Assembly (NCBI GenBank): GCA_964554485.1
Contig: CAZKOX010000013.1
Span: forward strand, 1 to 21,676
Reading direction: 5' to 3'
DNA length: 21,676 nt
Source: JBBQBM01 sp964554485
GTDB lineage: Bacteria; Patescibacteriota; Saccharimonadia; Saccharimonadales; JAGQMS01
Numbering within the stretch: the stretch's first letter is position 1; each line of letters starts with the position of its first letter. Position numbers and translations under genes: made by a program. This document shows positions 11,379 to 19,395 of the stretch, in pieces. The notes under the pieces are model-generated. The model was not told the DNA's origin, ran no database searches, and was given only the letters and a program-made list of their open reading frames with translations.

Positions 11379-12473
11379 ATGGGCAAACCAAAGAAGTCCT
11401 TTGAAAAAAAGGTTACTAAGCTATGGGCAAAACATCGCAATTGGCGAAAGCTTTTTATTGTCGCGATTTATTTAGGCGCAGCTTTTATTATCTGGCTCGC
11501 CGGAATGTTTATATTTGGCATTATTTATCAGCACCAACACCGTAACGACAAAGTTATAATCGGCACCAGCTTCACCAAAGAAACAGCCAACGATCTTGGA
11601 GTTGACTGGAAGGCAAACTTTACGGCGCTACTTGAAGATATGGGAATTCGAAACTACCGTTTAATGAGTTACTGGAAGGATATCGAGTCCGAAAGAGGTA
11701 AATACAACTTTGAAGATCTAGATTGGCAATTTGCCGAAGCCGAAAAATATAATGCCAAAATTAGTTTGTCCGTTGGCTTGCGGCAGCCCAGGTGGCCAGA
11801 ATGCCATCAGGCACAGTGGGCATGGGATCTATACGCACAAGACTATCCAGCTTGGGAGGCAGAGCTTTATGATTTCATCTCAGCAGTAGTTGATCGTTAC
11901 AAAACCAGTCCAGCACTCGAAAGCTGGCACTTAGAGAATGAGTACTTTAATCGCAACTTCGGTAACTGCGAAAACTATTCTAAAAAGCGGCTCCAAGATG
12001 AGGTTGACCTAATTAAGAAGCATGACCCCGATCATCCGGTAGTTATAACACTTGCCGATCAGCTTGGCTTTCCACTGTTTGGCACAAAGTCAGACATCTT
12101 CGCAACATCTCTATACCGCGGTAACCATGTCAAAATTATTGGCTATGTTCCATACCCAATCCCAACGCATTTTTATAGCGCTAAGTCATTCTTTATAGAT
12201 CTGTTGCGCGACAGAGACGTCTATATCCACGAACTTCAGCTGGAGCCTTGGGGCGCAAAGCCAACCCGCGAACTGACTGTCGCCGAGCAAGATAAGTTAA
12301 TGGGGTATGACCAAATTGTTGGAAATATCCGCTTCGGTTTGCAAACCGGCATGAAAAAAATGTACCTTTGGGGTAGCGAGTGGTGGTACTGGCGAAAAGT
12401 TAACTTCAACGACCCATCCGTATGGAACACCGTCAAAGATACCGTCCAGAGGGCTAAGACAAACGAGCTATAG
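11379..12473 (+). CDS. Membrane-anchored TIM-barrel glycoside hydrolase-like protein (clan GH-A type)
   Basis: The protein has 364 aa. A basic N-terminus is followed by one transmembrane helix (about 24-50) and an extracytoplasmic domain beginning IIGTSFTKETANDLG. The barrel shows clan-A features: strand-end residues YRLMSYWKDIE, then WHLENEYF with candidate acid/base E188 following N187, and YIHELQLEPWG with candidate nucleophile E285 (or E289), then the aromatic LWGSEWWYW. Clan GH-A enzymes cleave glycosidic bonds by retention with two glutamates. The exact GH family cannot be named. Anchoring and divergent pairing with a GT2 gene suggest trimming of cell-surface or host glycans. An in-frame ATG at 11349 would overlap the GT2 start and is less likely than ATG 11379. 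Confidence 0.75.
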   Translation: MGKPKKSFEKKVTKLWAKHRNWRKLFIVAIYLGAAFIIWLAGMFIFGIIYQHQHRNDKVIIGTSFTKETANDLGVDWKANFTALLEDMGIRNYRLMSYWKDIESERGKYNFEDLDWQFAEAEKYNAKISLSVGLRQPRWPECHQAQWAWDLYAQDYPAWEAELYDFISAVVDRYKTSPALESWHLENEYFNRNFGNCENYSKKRLQDEVDLIKKHDPDHPVVITLADQLGFPLFGTKSDIFATSLYRGNHVKIIGYVPYPIPTHFYSAKSFFIDLLRDRDVYIHELQLEPWGAKPTRELTVAEQDKLMGYDQIVGNIRFGLQTGMKKMYLWGSEWWYWRKVNFNDPSVWNTVKDTVQRAKTNEL

Positions 12474-12494
12474 ATTACTGTCTCGAGCGAAGTG

Positions 12495-12500
12495 TATAGT
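12495..12500 (+). promoter_or_regulatory. -10 box TATAGT before smpB
   Basis: TATAGT ends 6 nt before GTG 12507, so the transcript would begin at or next to the start codon. Confidence 0.4.
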
Positions 12501-12506
12501 AATAGG

Positions 12507-12962
12507 GTGAAAAAGAAGCAGTCTAGTAAGACAATTACCAACAAAAAGGCTCGGTTCGACTATGAAATCGGTGACACGATTGTTGCCGGCATAGTTCTGA
12601 CGGGCGCAGAGACTAAGTCATTGCGAATGGGCCAGGCAATTTTGCAAGGTAGTTTTGTGATGGTTAAAGACAGTGAACTCTGGTTAAACAATTGTCAGAT
12701 TAATCCACTACAGACAAACCTAAATGCCATGCCGGAAGATTCCAGAACCAGACCTCGTAAATTATTAGTTACCGCAAGACAACTTGAAGACCTAGCTGGC
12801 AAAAAACGCCAAGGGTTAAATATTATACCAATAAAATTTTTAAGTAGCGGCCGACACATCAAAGTAGAAATTGGCGTTGGCCGCGGTAAGAAAAAATACG
12901 ACAAACGCCAAGTGATCAAAAAACGCGACCAAGAACGCGACGCCAGGAAAGAAAGTCGATGA
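12507..12962 (+). CDS. smpB: SmpB, tmRNA-binding protein of trans-translation
   Basis: The protein has 151 aa, the normal length. The family signatures are all present: SSKTITNKKARFDYEI, then GIVLTGAETKSLRMGQ, and a C-terminal basic tail (GRGKKKYDKRQVIKKRDQERDARK) that folds into the decoding centre. SmpB delivers tmRNA to ribosomes stalled on broken mRNAs. GTG 12507 gives the usual N-terminus (KKKQSSKTI); an in-frame GTG at 12492 would add five residues overlapping the -10 box. No tmRNA gene is found in this window. It overlaps xth by an ATGA (12959-12962), so the two are translationally coupled. Confidence 0.97.
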   Translation: MKKKQSSKTITNKKARFDYEIGDTIVAGIVLTGAETKSLRMGQAILQGSFVMVKDSELWLNNCQINPLQTNLNAMPEDSRTRPRKLLVTARQLEDLAGKKRQGLNIIPIKFLSSGRHIKVEIGVGRGKKKYDKRQVIKKRDQERDARKESR

Positions 12963-13765
12963 ATAAGCTGAAAGTATATAGTTGGAATGTTAACGGCATC
13001 CGGGCCGTCTGGAACAAAGGTCTTTTCCAGAAATTTATCGAAGAGCACGATCCTGATATTCTTTGCCTACAAGAGACCAAGGCCATGCCACACCAGTCGC
13101 CGGTCGACTTGCCGCAGTATGACGAATACTGGAATAGTGCCGAAAAAGCTGGTTATTCCGGAACGGCAATATTTAGTAAAGAAAAACCCCTGGAAGTCCG
13201 CAACGGTTTTTCACCGAAAGTTCAAAAGTCTTTCGACTTTGTTGATAAATTTGGCGATCCTACGAAAGAGGGCAGAGTAATCTCGGCGCGCTTTAAGGAT
13301 TTTTGGGTTGTTACCGTCTACACACCAAACAGCAAAGAAAAACTTGAAAGACTAGAACTGCGCCACAAAGTCTGGGATCCAGCATTCTTGGCGCACGTTA
13401 AAGAACTTGAGCAAGATGCACCAGTAATATTTTCTGGTGACTTTAACGTTGCTCACAAAGAAATAGACCTAGCCAGGCCAAAAGAAAATGTCGGTAAACA
13501 CGGCTTTACGATCGAGGAACGTGAAGGTTTCGACCAGATGATCGCCGCAGGCTTTGTTGATACTTTGCGAGCCAAATACCCAGACAAACCAGAACTTTAT
13601 ACATGGTGGAGCAATTGGGGCAGCGCCAGAGCGAGAAATGTTGGTTGGAGGATTGATTATTGGATGGCCAGTCCGAAGCTCGCAAACAAAATAACCAAAG
13701 CCGAGATTCACCCCGACGTTATGGGCTCCGACCATTGCCCAGTCAGCATCATACTAAAACCATGA
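12959..13765 (+). CDS. xth: Exodeoxyribonuclease III / AP endonuclease
   Basis: The protein has 268 aa, matching E. coli ExoIII length. It begins KVYSWNVNGIRA and carries the catalytic set: E39 (CLQETKA), D161 and N163 (FSGDFNVAH), D233 (WRIDYW) and H259 (GSDHCPVS). The enzyme incises DNA at abasic sites and removes 3' blocking groups and nucleotides in base-excision repair. It starts inside the smpB stop (ATGA) and its own stop overlaps the next ATG in the same way (13762-13765), so the three genes form one coupled operon. It lacks an SD sequence of its own. Confidence 0.96.
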   Translation: MNKLKVYSWNVNGIRAVWNKGLFQKFIEEHDPDILCLQETKAMPHQSPVDLPQYDEYWNSAEKAGYSGTAIFSKEKPLEVRNGFSPKVQKSFDFVDKFGDPTKEGRVISARFKDFWVVTVYTPNSKEKLERLELRHKVWDPAFLAHVKELEQDAPVIFSGDFNVAHKEIDLARPKENVGKHGFTIEEREGFDQMIAAGFVDTLRAKYPDKPELYTWWSNWGSARARNVGWRIDYWMASPKLANKITKAEIHPDVMGSDHCPVSIILKP

Positions 13766-14547
13766 ACCTTGACTATTGGCAGAAACAAGATCCCGGCGCG
13801 CCGCTCTTTCCAGATATTCTTTGGGAAAAGCCGGAGCGCCGCGATCTAGCCGGTAAATTATTAATCGTGGGGGGTAGTAACGGAGGAATCCATGACGTTG
13901 CTCAAAGTTTTGCAGCGACAAAAGACGCTGGTATAGGCGAGGTGCGGGCACTAGTACCCGAAAGCCTTAGACCAATCACAAAGCATATTGAAGGTATCGA
14001 TTTTCTGCCAGCAACTAAAACTGGCAATTTTGCACATAACGCCAACGATCAATTGTTATTCATAGCAGGACAGATAGGTGGTGTCTTATTACCCGGAAAC
14101 ATTGGGCGTAATAGCGAAACAGCGATGCTGCTCGCCGACTTACTACATTCATATAACGGCAAGTTGAGTATTACCAAAGACGCTATCGACGCCCTTTATG
14201 GCGAAGCGAATAATCTATTAAAACGTCCGAATACGCTACTGGTGGTGTCGTTTGCGCAGCTGCAGCGTCTCGCTAAAGAAGTAAAATCACAAATTATCTT
14301 TCGTTCTGATTTGGATTTTTTGATATTCATTGAGAGGTTACACGACTTTAGCTTGCAGCACCCGGCAATGATTATTACTAAGCATCATAGCCAGATGTTA
14401 TTTGCCTTTAACGGCAAAATCGTAACTACCGACAGAAAAGATTTGAGCGAACTTTGGTGCGTAGATGTTGCCTCTAAAGCGATCGTCTATTGGCTTCAGC
14501 ACCCTAATTCGCCAGAACAGGCGATCGGCACTTCGCTTATCCCTTAG
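13762..14547 (+). CDS. Divergent NAD(P)H-hydrate dehydratase-like (ribokinase-fold) protein, probably degenerate
   Basis: The protein has 261 aa. The N-terminal part LAGKLLIVGGSNGGIHDVAQSFAATKDAGIGEVRALVPES matches the start of the NnrD/YjeF C-terminal domain, which repairs hydrated NAD(P)H in an ADP- or ATP-dependent way. LLPGNIGRNSETAMLL sits where the GPGLG-type loop usually is. The catalytic GTGDVL motif expected near the C-terminus is not seen; the region reads NGKIVTTDRKDLSELWCVDVASKAIVYWL. This suggests loss of the dehydratase activity or an altered function. ATG 13762 is chosen because it overlaps the xth stop (ATGA); an upstream in-frame ATG lies deep inside xth. Its last 11 nt overlap the convergent TPR-like gene. 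Confidence 0.75.
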   Translation: MNLDYWQKQDPGAPLFPDILWEKPERRDLAGKLLIVGGSNGGIHDVAQSFAATKDAGIGEVRALVPESLRPITKHIEGIDFLPATKTGNFAHNANDQLLFIAGQIGGVLLPGNIGRNSETAMLLADLLHSYNGKLSITKDAIDALYGEANNLLKRPNTLLVVSFAQLQRLAKEVKSQIIFRSDLDFLIFIERLHDFSLQHPAMIITKHHSQMLFAFNGKIVTTDRKDLSELWCVDVASKAIVYWLQHPNSPEQAIGTSLIP

Positions 14548-15208
14548 TCAGGTACGGGCCAGCAACCACCTCAGCAACTCTGTCTCTTATTTGCGGTATC
14601 ACGGTGACCGGAATAAAGATCTGTCTTGCCTGCAATATGTAAACTGCTGCCTTAACTGCTTGTCGACGTTTATTGCTAGTCATAAATTCAGCTACCGGAT
14701 CTTTAGCCAACTTAGTCGCTAAAGGTAGGTCACTGCGTCGTCCAAATACTGCTAACGCCAACGAACCGTGAGCTATGACCTGTTGCAAATAGTCTTCATT
14801 CATATCAAACATATTCAATAACTTGTAAGCCTCGTCCCATTCTCTGGCCATTTTAGGTGCGCGATAACTTCCATTTTCGACACTATTTGCAAGGTCAATA
14901 CGTGCTCGAACATGCTGGGTAGCAGCTAGTTCTGAGGCTGCGTGCGTAGTATTTTCGGCATCCTTAGTAAATTCGTCCCAGTGTATCGCAAAAGCGTTTT
15001 CTATAGCTTCATTTCTAAGAGCCGGCTCGCCGAGTCCGGCATAAACTCGAGCCATATCTCTATCAACCCGACCGACATATAAATCAATACCTGCCGCTAA
15101 AAAGCCATCTCGAGCCTGATTGAACAGTGCTAGTGCGTCATCAAAACGACCTGACAAAGAGGCTTCGAGCCCCTTAGTATGCGAAGTATACGGATAAGAA
15201 ACAGACAT
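14537..15208 (-). CDS. TPR-like helical protein
   Basis: The protein has 223 aa, soluble, almost entirely helical. The first repeat (HTKGLEASLSGRFDDALALFNQARDGFLAAG) has the tetratricopeptide spacing of small and large residues (G..A...G....A...F..A). A second helix pair follows (DLYVGRVDRDMARVYAGLGEPALRNEAIENAF), after which the pattern weakens. Such proteins are usually protein-protein interaction scaffolds; no catalytic motif is visible. A good promoter (TTGACA, 16 bp, TATGGT; minus strand 15246-15219) places transcription start within a few bases of ATG 15208, and no SD sequence is present, so the mRNA is probably leaderless. The 3' end overlaps the dehydratase-like gene tail to tail. Confidence 0.7.
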   Translation of the reverse strand: MSVSYPYTSHTKGLEASLSGRFDDALALFNQARDGFLAAGIDLYVGRVDRDMARVYAGLGEPALRNEAIENAFAIHWDEFTKDAENTTHAASELAATQHVRARIDLANSVENGSYRAPKMAREWDEAYKLLNMFDMNEDYLQQVIAHGSLALAVFGRRSDLPLATKLAKDPVAEFMTSNKRRQAVKAAVYILQARQIFIPVTVIPQIRDRVAEVVAGPYLTKG

Positions 15209-15218
15209 TTATGTTACT

Positions 15219-15246
15219 ACCATATACTTATATATATTATTGTCAA
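15219..15246 (-). promoter_or_regulatory. Promoter of the TPR-like gene
   Basis: Minus strand TTGACA (15246-15241), 16-bp spacer, TATGGT (15224-15219), 10 nt before ATG 15208. Confidence 0.6.
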
Positions 15247-15255
15247 TAATGCAAT

Positions 15256-15366
15256 GGTGCCACGGGTGGGACTTGGCCACATTCTGCAGCCCGAAACTTT
15301 CTGACTACGGCAAGGCCGTAATCTGAAAGATTTCCTTGCAAAATGCCACTGGCATTTTTCACCCAC
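15256..15366 (-). ncRNA. Structured tRNA-like stretch downstream of tRNA-Leu, identity unknown
   Basis: Read on the minus strand this stretch ends CCAAGTCCCACCCGTGGCACCA, trimmed here to its key parts: a T-arm-like GTGG/CCAC pairing and a GGCACCA end like the neighbouring tRNA-Leu. It contains a 14-bp hairpin with one mismatch (15297-15310 with 15316-15329) and an 8-bp hairpin AAAATGCC/GGCATTTT (15340-15358), both enclosed by GGGTG/CACCC (15264-15268 with 15360-15364). No canonical cloverleaf can be drawn. It may be a decayed tRNA or a small structured RNA processed from the tRNA transcript. Confidence 0.35.
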
Positions 15367-15430
15367 AATCCATAAGAACATCGCAATAAGCTCAACCACC
15401 TTTAATATTAATGCGATTTAAAATATTCAC

Positions 15431-15516
15431 TGGTGCCGCAGGACGGACTTGAACCGTCACGAGCTATTGCTCACAGGATTTTGAGTCCGGCGTGTCTACC
15501 ATTCCACCACTGCGGC
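15431..15516 (-). tRNA. tRNA-Leu (anticodon CAA)
   Basis: The gene is 86 nt including an encoded CCA (plus-strand TGG at 15431-15433). The acceptor GCCGCAG pairs with CTGCGGC, discriminator A. The D stem is GTG/CAC, the anticodon loop CTCAAAA gives CAA, the long variable arm GAGC-AATA-GCTC is typical of leucine tRNAs, and the T arm is GACGG-TTCAAGT-CCGTC. The anticodon stem CCGGA/TCCTG contains one C-U mismatch at 28-42. It reads UUG codons. Confidence 0.95.
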
Positions 15517-15533
15517 ACAAGTTAATCTTTTAA

Positions 15534-15558
15534 TATTCACCAATTCCACCAGGGCGGC
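15534..15558 (-). pseudogene. 5' remnant of a second tRNA-Leu
   Basis: On the minus strand the sequence GCCGCCCTGGTGGAATTGGT (from 15558) matches the first 20 nt of the intact tRNA-Leu apart from about three differences. It then passes directly into GAATATTAAAAG, which resembles the sequence just 3' of the intact tRNA's CCA (GTGAATATTTTAAA). The body of a tandem tRNA-Leu copy appears to have been deleted between the 5' part and the downstream spacer. Confidence 0.55.
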
Positions 15559-15619
15559 ATGAGTAGTATTCTACATCTTAAGCATACTCATTAACAGAGG
15601 AATTTTATATAAAGTCGAG

Positions 15620-15625
15620 TATAAT
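15620..15625 (+). promoter_or_regulatory. -10 box TATAAT before the sortase gene
   Basis: TATAAT lies 12 nt before ATG 15638, giving a leader of about 5 nt and no room for an SD sequence. Confidence 0.5.
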
Positions 15626-15637
15626 AACGCTTGAGCT

Positions 15638-16810
15638 ATGGCCGAGCCAATTCTTCCAATACCCAGTCAAGACCAACCGGTAGACGATCCGGCGGTTACT
15701 TTAATTCGCGGAAAGTTAGCTGAGTTATTTGAAGCCGAGCCAAAAGCTACCGATGAGATCAAAGAAATTACTGATGTTGGTGTATCGAGTAAACACCAAA
15801 AATATCTCCAAACACTCATGTCTTCAGGAAAAGATATCGCCGAGATCCAAACTTCATGGCACGAATACTATCAAGGCCTTCCGGCAAACGAAAAACATGA
15901 AGTTTGGCAAGAATTTTATAGCAACCAAGCTAGGCAGTCTCGTTTTTTTGGAGCATCAACACCAAGTACACCAGAAGCACCTAGCACAATCCAGAGCCCC
16001 AAAATTGAAGAAAAGAAAAAACAAAGTAGCGCCCCTCAAAGTGTTTCCGACTTAAAGAAAAAGATAGCTTCAAAAGTTAGCGCTAATGGACGCCTAAGTC
16101 GAAAACACCACTTAAAATCTTTACTATTCGGTCTTGGTTCCGCCGGGTTCGTTGCACTGTTAATAGTATTCACTCTGTTCAACCAACTGTTCATTACACC
16201 ATTTATTAGTCCAAGCAAAACTGCCAGCGCTACGCCGCTTATCGTCGACCCTTCAGGACAGACAGTCGTAGGTCCAGAAACAAAGATTATTATTCCAAAG
16301 TTAAACGTCGACGCGCCTATTGTTATTGACGCTGTCGACAATCAAGAAAAAACTATTCAAGCCGCTCTTGAAAAGGGAGTTACTCTTTATCCAAATACCG
16401 GAAAGCCCGGTGAGCTTTCTAACCCTGTTATATTTGGTCACTCTAGCAACAATATCTTTAATCACGGCGACTATAAGTTTGTTTTTGTTTTGTTAAGCCG
16501 CCTCGAGATCGATGATACATTTATGATCAACTACAATTCCAGACAATATGTTTATAGGGTATTTAATAAGAAGGTAGTTAAGCCAAAGGATGTAGCCGTA
16601 CTCAGCGAAAAACCAAAACCAGCGATGGTTACGCTCATTACCTGCGACCCGCCTGGCTCCAGTGCAAATCGACTTGTCGTTCAAGCAGAACAAATAACCC
16701 CAGACCCGAATGCCAATATAGCCAGTACGGCTAGCACAAATACAAGCAGCCCCGAAACACTGCCGAGCAATCCAGAATCATTATTCCAGCGCATCCTCAA
16801 CTGGTTCTAG
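15638..16810 (+). CDS. Sortase-family transpeptidase with long cytoplasmic N-terminus
   Basis: The protein has 390 aa. Residues 1-155 are polar and charged, largely helical then Pro/Ser-rich, and predicted cytoplasmic. A transmembrane helix follows at about 160-186 (LLFGLGSAGFVALLIVFTLF). The sortase domain spans about 212-352: IIIPKLNVDAPIV start, H268 in FGHSSN, C336 in TLITCDPPG and R345 in NRLVV, forming the His-Cys-Arg catalytic set. Sortases cleave a sorting signal and join the protein to another surface group. No LPXTG-type substrate is obvious in the window. The N-terminal extension is much longer than in classical sortases. The C-terminal tail (40 aa) is Ser/Thr/Pro-rich. The gene converges on the PEGA gene. 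Confidence 0.9.
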   Translation: MAEPILPIPSQDQPVDDPAVTLIRGKLAELFEAEPKATDEIKEITDVGVSSKHQKYLQTLMSSGKDIAEIQTSWHEYYQGLPANEKHEVWQEFYSNQARQSRFFGASTPSTPEAPSTIQSPKIEEKKKQSSAPQSVSDLKKKIASKVSANGRLSRKHHLKSLLFGLGSAGFVALLIVFTLFNQLFITPFISPSKTASATPLIVDPSGQTVVGPETKIIIPKLNVDAPIVIDAVDNQEKTIQAALEKGVTLYPNTGKPGELSNPVIFGHSSNNIFNHGDYKFVFVLLSRLEIDDTFMINYNSRQYVYRVFNKKVVKPKDVAVLSEKPKPAMVTLITCDPPGSSANRLVVQAEQITPDPNANIASTASTNTSSPETLPSNPESLFQRILNWF

Positions 16811-16846
16811 CATCTTCTTGTACGAACTAAGAGACGTTGGCACTGT

Positions 16847-18334
16847 TTAGTTTTTCGGAACTACTAAGCCAGTGATATTTAGAGACGAGGCGGTATCAGT
16901 AGGCGACACAGTAAATAGCTTTTTTAAGTCTTTACTGAAGAAACCGGGGGTCGTATTTCGAACACCAACAAGCTCTCTATTGTTCTGGCCATCAAATTCA
17001 AAGACCTGGAGCTTACCGCCAGCAACGCCCTGAAGATGAAACCCGTCAGCCCAAAGTATCTTAGATCCCGCGTCGGCCGTAAACGGAAGGTCATATTTAT
17101 ATCCCATGTCCTCTTCGGCGTCATAAACGGCGATGGTTTGACCGCTTCGAACTAATATAAACCGCTTATTTGTCATTGAAAAACTTAAACTATTCGGTAC
17201 ACCCGCTTTCAAAGATGTCAGCAGGGAAGCAGGCTTTGGGGTTTTGGCAGTAATAAAGTTTAGTGGATTACGGTATACCTTAACCAAGCTACTAGCACCG
17301 CTGCCAATCGCGTAATACCAACTTCCATCAAAAGCATCAAACTCTAAGAAATAGTTATTCCCACTATCAAAATCAAGTTCAGAAAATGCATAATTGTCGC
17401 CGCTTCGATAAATTTTTACGGCAACTTTTCCGGGTTTAGCGTCTTTAGTGGTTGAGTACAAGATTAGATCTGAGCCTTTTGTCTGATAGGCGAGCACCTG
17501 ATCCAAAATAGGTTCAGCAACACTTTTTGACTCTAGGTCGGCGACACGCAGTAAACCGCCGGTTGCAAAATACATATAAAACTTGTCGTACTTGTCGTCG
17601 AACAAAGTGACAGACGTTGGGTTAACTCCAAAAACGGTACTTAAGTTAACGCTTAAATCTACATTCTCTCGATCAATTAATAGATACTTGCGCTGGCCAT
17701 CAGGGAGTTTTTGGCAAAGTAAAAAATGTTGGTTGTCGTCGGCCCAAGACACAACTTCAAAGCTGCCGTAATTTCCACCCACGTCACTTAAAATACTCGA
17801 CGGAAACACCACAGATGTAGCCGTAAGTTTTGTCTTATTTAAATCGAAAATCTCGATTGCAGGAATCGTAGCATTCTGCTGAACGACCAGCCACCTTCGG
17901 TTAGGTGACTGAGACGTAAAACCTGTGTTTGGTGATAAATCAGCCTGCTTTGACGGAGTTAGGGTTGTCGGAAACAGCCATGGATAGCTAAAAAACCGAA
18001 CCTTACCGCCACCGATAGCAATCTTTTTGGTCCAGGATGTATAGCCGGTTTCATTAAGCGTAACTGTGTACTCACCACCGTTTAGCACGAGTTTTGAATC
18101 TGTCTTATCCTTTTCAGGTTTGCCGTTGACCGTAACCGATGCGCTGACAGGTTTGCTTTCGACAAAAATTATTCCGTTCTGAACAACTTCATCGCCAAAT
18201 TCAAAAACCTCATATCCGACTGCAGTCGCCACCATAATATAGGTAGCTAACGCGATTAAAATCGTTACAAGTCCATAGCCTACGAACAAACGGCGCGTCT
18301 TTTTCTTTTTTGCTATAGGGTCGAGGAATTCCAT
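16847..18334 (-). CDS. Membrane-anchored PEGA-domain protein with propeller-like C-terminal region
   Basis: The protein has 495 aa. A short basic N-terminus (KKKKTRR) is followed by a transmembrane helix at about 17-39. A PEGA domain follows at about 54-110: GIIFVESKPVSASVTVNGK, then LVLNGGEYTVTLNETGYTSW, the 'surface-repeat' fold of strands found in many cell-envelope proteins. The rest (about 120-490) has recurring strand-rich blocks such as VVSWADDNQHFLLCQ, KILWADGFHLQGVAGG and RFILVRSGQTIAVYDAEED, suggesting a WD40/TolB-like beta-propeller. It is probably a surface protein binding other envelope components. TATAAT (minus strand 18348-18343) lies 8 nt before ATG 18334, so the mRNA is probably leaderless. 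No terminator is visible between it and the sortase gene. Confidence 0.82.
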   Translation of the reverse strand: MEFLDPIAKKKKTRRLFVGYGLVTILIALATYIMVATAVGYEVFEFGDEVVQNGIIFVESKPVSASVTVNGKPEKDKTDSKLVLNGGEYTVTLNETGYTSWTKKIAIGGGKVRFFSYPWLFPTTLTPSKQADLSPNTGFTSQSPNRRWLVVQQNATIPAIEIFDLNKTKLTATSVVFPSSILSDVGGNYGSFEVVSWADDNQHFLLCQKLPDGQRKYLLIDRENVDLSVNLSTVFGVNPTSVTLFDDKYDKFYMYFATGGLLRVADLESKSVAEPILDQVLAYQTKGSDLILYSTTKDAKPGKVAVKIYRSGDNYAFSELDFDSGNNYFLEFDAFDGSWYYAIGSGASSLVKVYRNPLNFITAKTPKPASLLTSLKAGVPNSLSFSMTNKRFILVRSGQTIAVYDAEEDMGYKYDLPFTADAGSKILWADGFHLQGVAGGKLQVFEFDGQNNRELVGVRNTTPGFFSKDLKKLFTVSPTDTASSLNITGLVVPKN

Positions 18335-18342
18335 CGCTACCT

Positions 18343-18348
18343 ATTATA
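18343..18348 (-). promoter_or_regulatory. -10 box TATAAT before the PEGA gene
   Basis: On the minus strand TATAAT (18348-18343) lies 8 nt before ATG 18334. Confidence 0.5.
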
Positions 18349-18412
18349 TACTTAAAAATCATGTAGATAAGTGGTAGAATTAAACCATAAAAGGTTTCAA
18401 AATAAACATACT

Positions 18413-19369
18413 ATGAAAGCGCGTGCTGTAATACATATTAACGGGCAAGACTACGACGCATCCAGCGGTAAGGCTTTAAATCAAAAAAGCACCGAACATG
18501 CTCCTAAAGCCCATGCTTTAACTCATAATGGCATCACTCACGCTCCAAAGCCACCGCACGCTCATCATGTACCAGTTAAGTCAATTACCTTATCTCGAGC
18601 CGGTGTCAAAAAGCCTAAGATCTTTAGCGATATTCGACATACACCCATAGTGGGGATTACGCCGCCCGCATCCACTGAGCATATCCCAGGCAAACACGCT
18701 CCTCACAGTCCAAAAGTAATGCATTTTGCAAAAATCGAACCTCGCATGATCGATACTACTCCGTCACCAGAAGTAGCCCAGTCTTATCCGGACAGTCCGC
18801 CACCTATCATTCATCACCGTAGCCGATCAAAGGTTGAAGAACATATAAAACGACAGTTAAGCGCCGCCACTGCGCATCAAGCAGTCCAACATAAAAAGCC
18901 CAAAGCTCATCGTAAGCACAAGAAAGCATCTGTACTAGCTTCTGCGATGGCTGCGATAACACTAATAAGTGGTTTTATTGTCTACCAGAGTTTGCCGGGT
19001 TTGTCGGTTGATTTTGCAAGTGAGCGGGCAGGTTTTAGCGCACTTGTCCCAAAATATACCCCTGGAGGATTCAAGCTCAATAAAGACGTTGCTTACAGCC
19101 CTGGTCGAGTAGTTCTGTCATTTAAGTCCAATACCGACAGTCGCCAGTATCAAATCGAGCAACAAACGTCTAACCTAAGTAGCGCTCAGCTCGAGAACCA
19201 AATAAAAGATGAATCTAGTGGCCAGTATCAAACCTTTAGTGCTGGAGGTTTATCGGTATTCTTTAGCAACAACACCGCAAAATGGTCAAAAGACGGTGTT
19301 CTATTTTCATTAACAGGCGAATCAGGTCTGTCTAGCTCCCAAATCGCCTCCATCGCTAGCTCGTTGTAA
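18413..19369 (+). CDS. Single-span protein with His/Pro-rich cytoplasmic region and DUF4367-like domain
   Basis: The protein has 318 aa from ATG 18413 (an in-frame GTG at 18371 lies inside the divergent promoter region). Residues 1-170 are basic and very rich in His and Pro (for example HAPKPPHAHHVPVK, KAHRKHKK), likely disordered and cytoplasmic. A transmembrane helix lies at about 172-194. The extracytoplasmic domain (about 205-318) begins VPKYTPGGFKL and contains VAYSPGRVVLSFKS and a Q-rich strand (YQIEQQTSNLSS), matching the 'YxPxGY ... L.Y' pattern of DUF4367. This domain type is often found with anti-sigma factors and surface proteins. It is divergent from the PEGA gene, with a 78-bp intergenic region. 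No terminator is seen before the next leader. Confidence 0.75.
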   Translation: MKARAVIHINGQDYDASSGKALNQKSTEHAPKAHALTHNGITHAPKPPHAHHVPVKSITLSRAGVKKPKIFSDIRHTPIVGITPPASTEHIPGKHAPHSPKVMHFAKIEPRMIDTTPSPEVAQSYPDSPPPIIHHRSRSKVEEHIKRQLSAATAHQAVQHKKPKAHRKHKKASVLASAMAAITLISGFIVYQSLPGLSVDFASERAGFSALVPKYTPGGFKLNKDVAYSPGRVVLSFKSNTDSRQYQIEQQTSNLSSAQLENQIKDESSGQYQTFSAGGLSVFFSNNTAKWSKDGVLFSLTGESGLSSSQIASIASSL

Positions 19370-19395
19370 TAAACAATAAAATATGCTTTAGTAAG

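Noticed and set aside
13660..13761. Upstream extension of the dehydratase-like gene
   Set aside because: It lies wholly inside xth in another frame; ATG 13762 in the ATGA overlap gives the family N-terminus.
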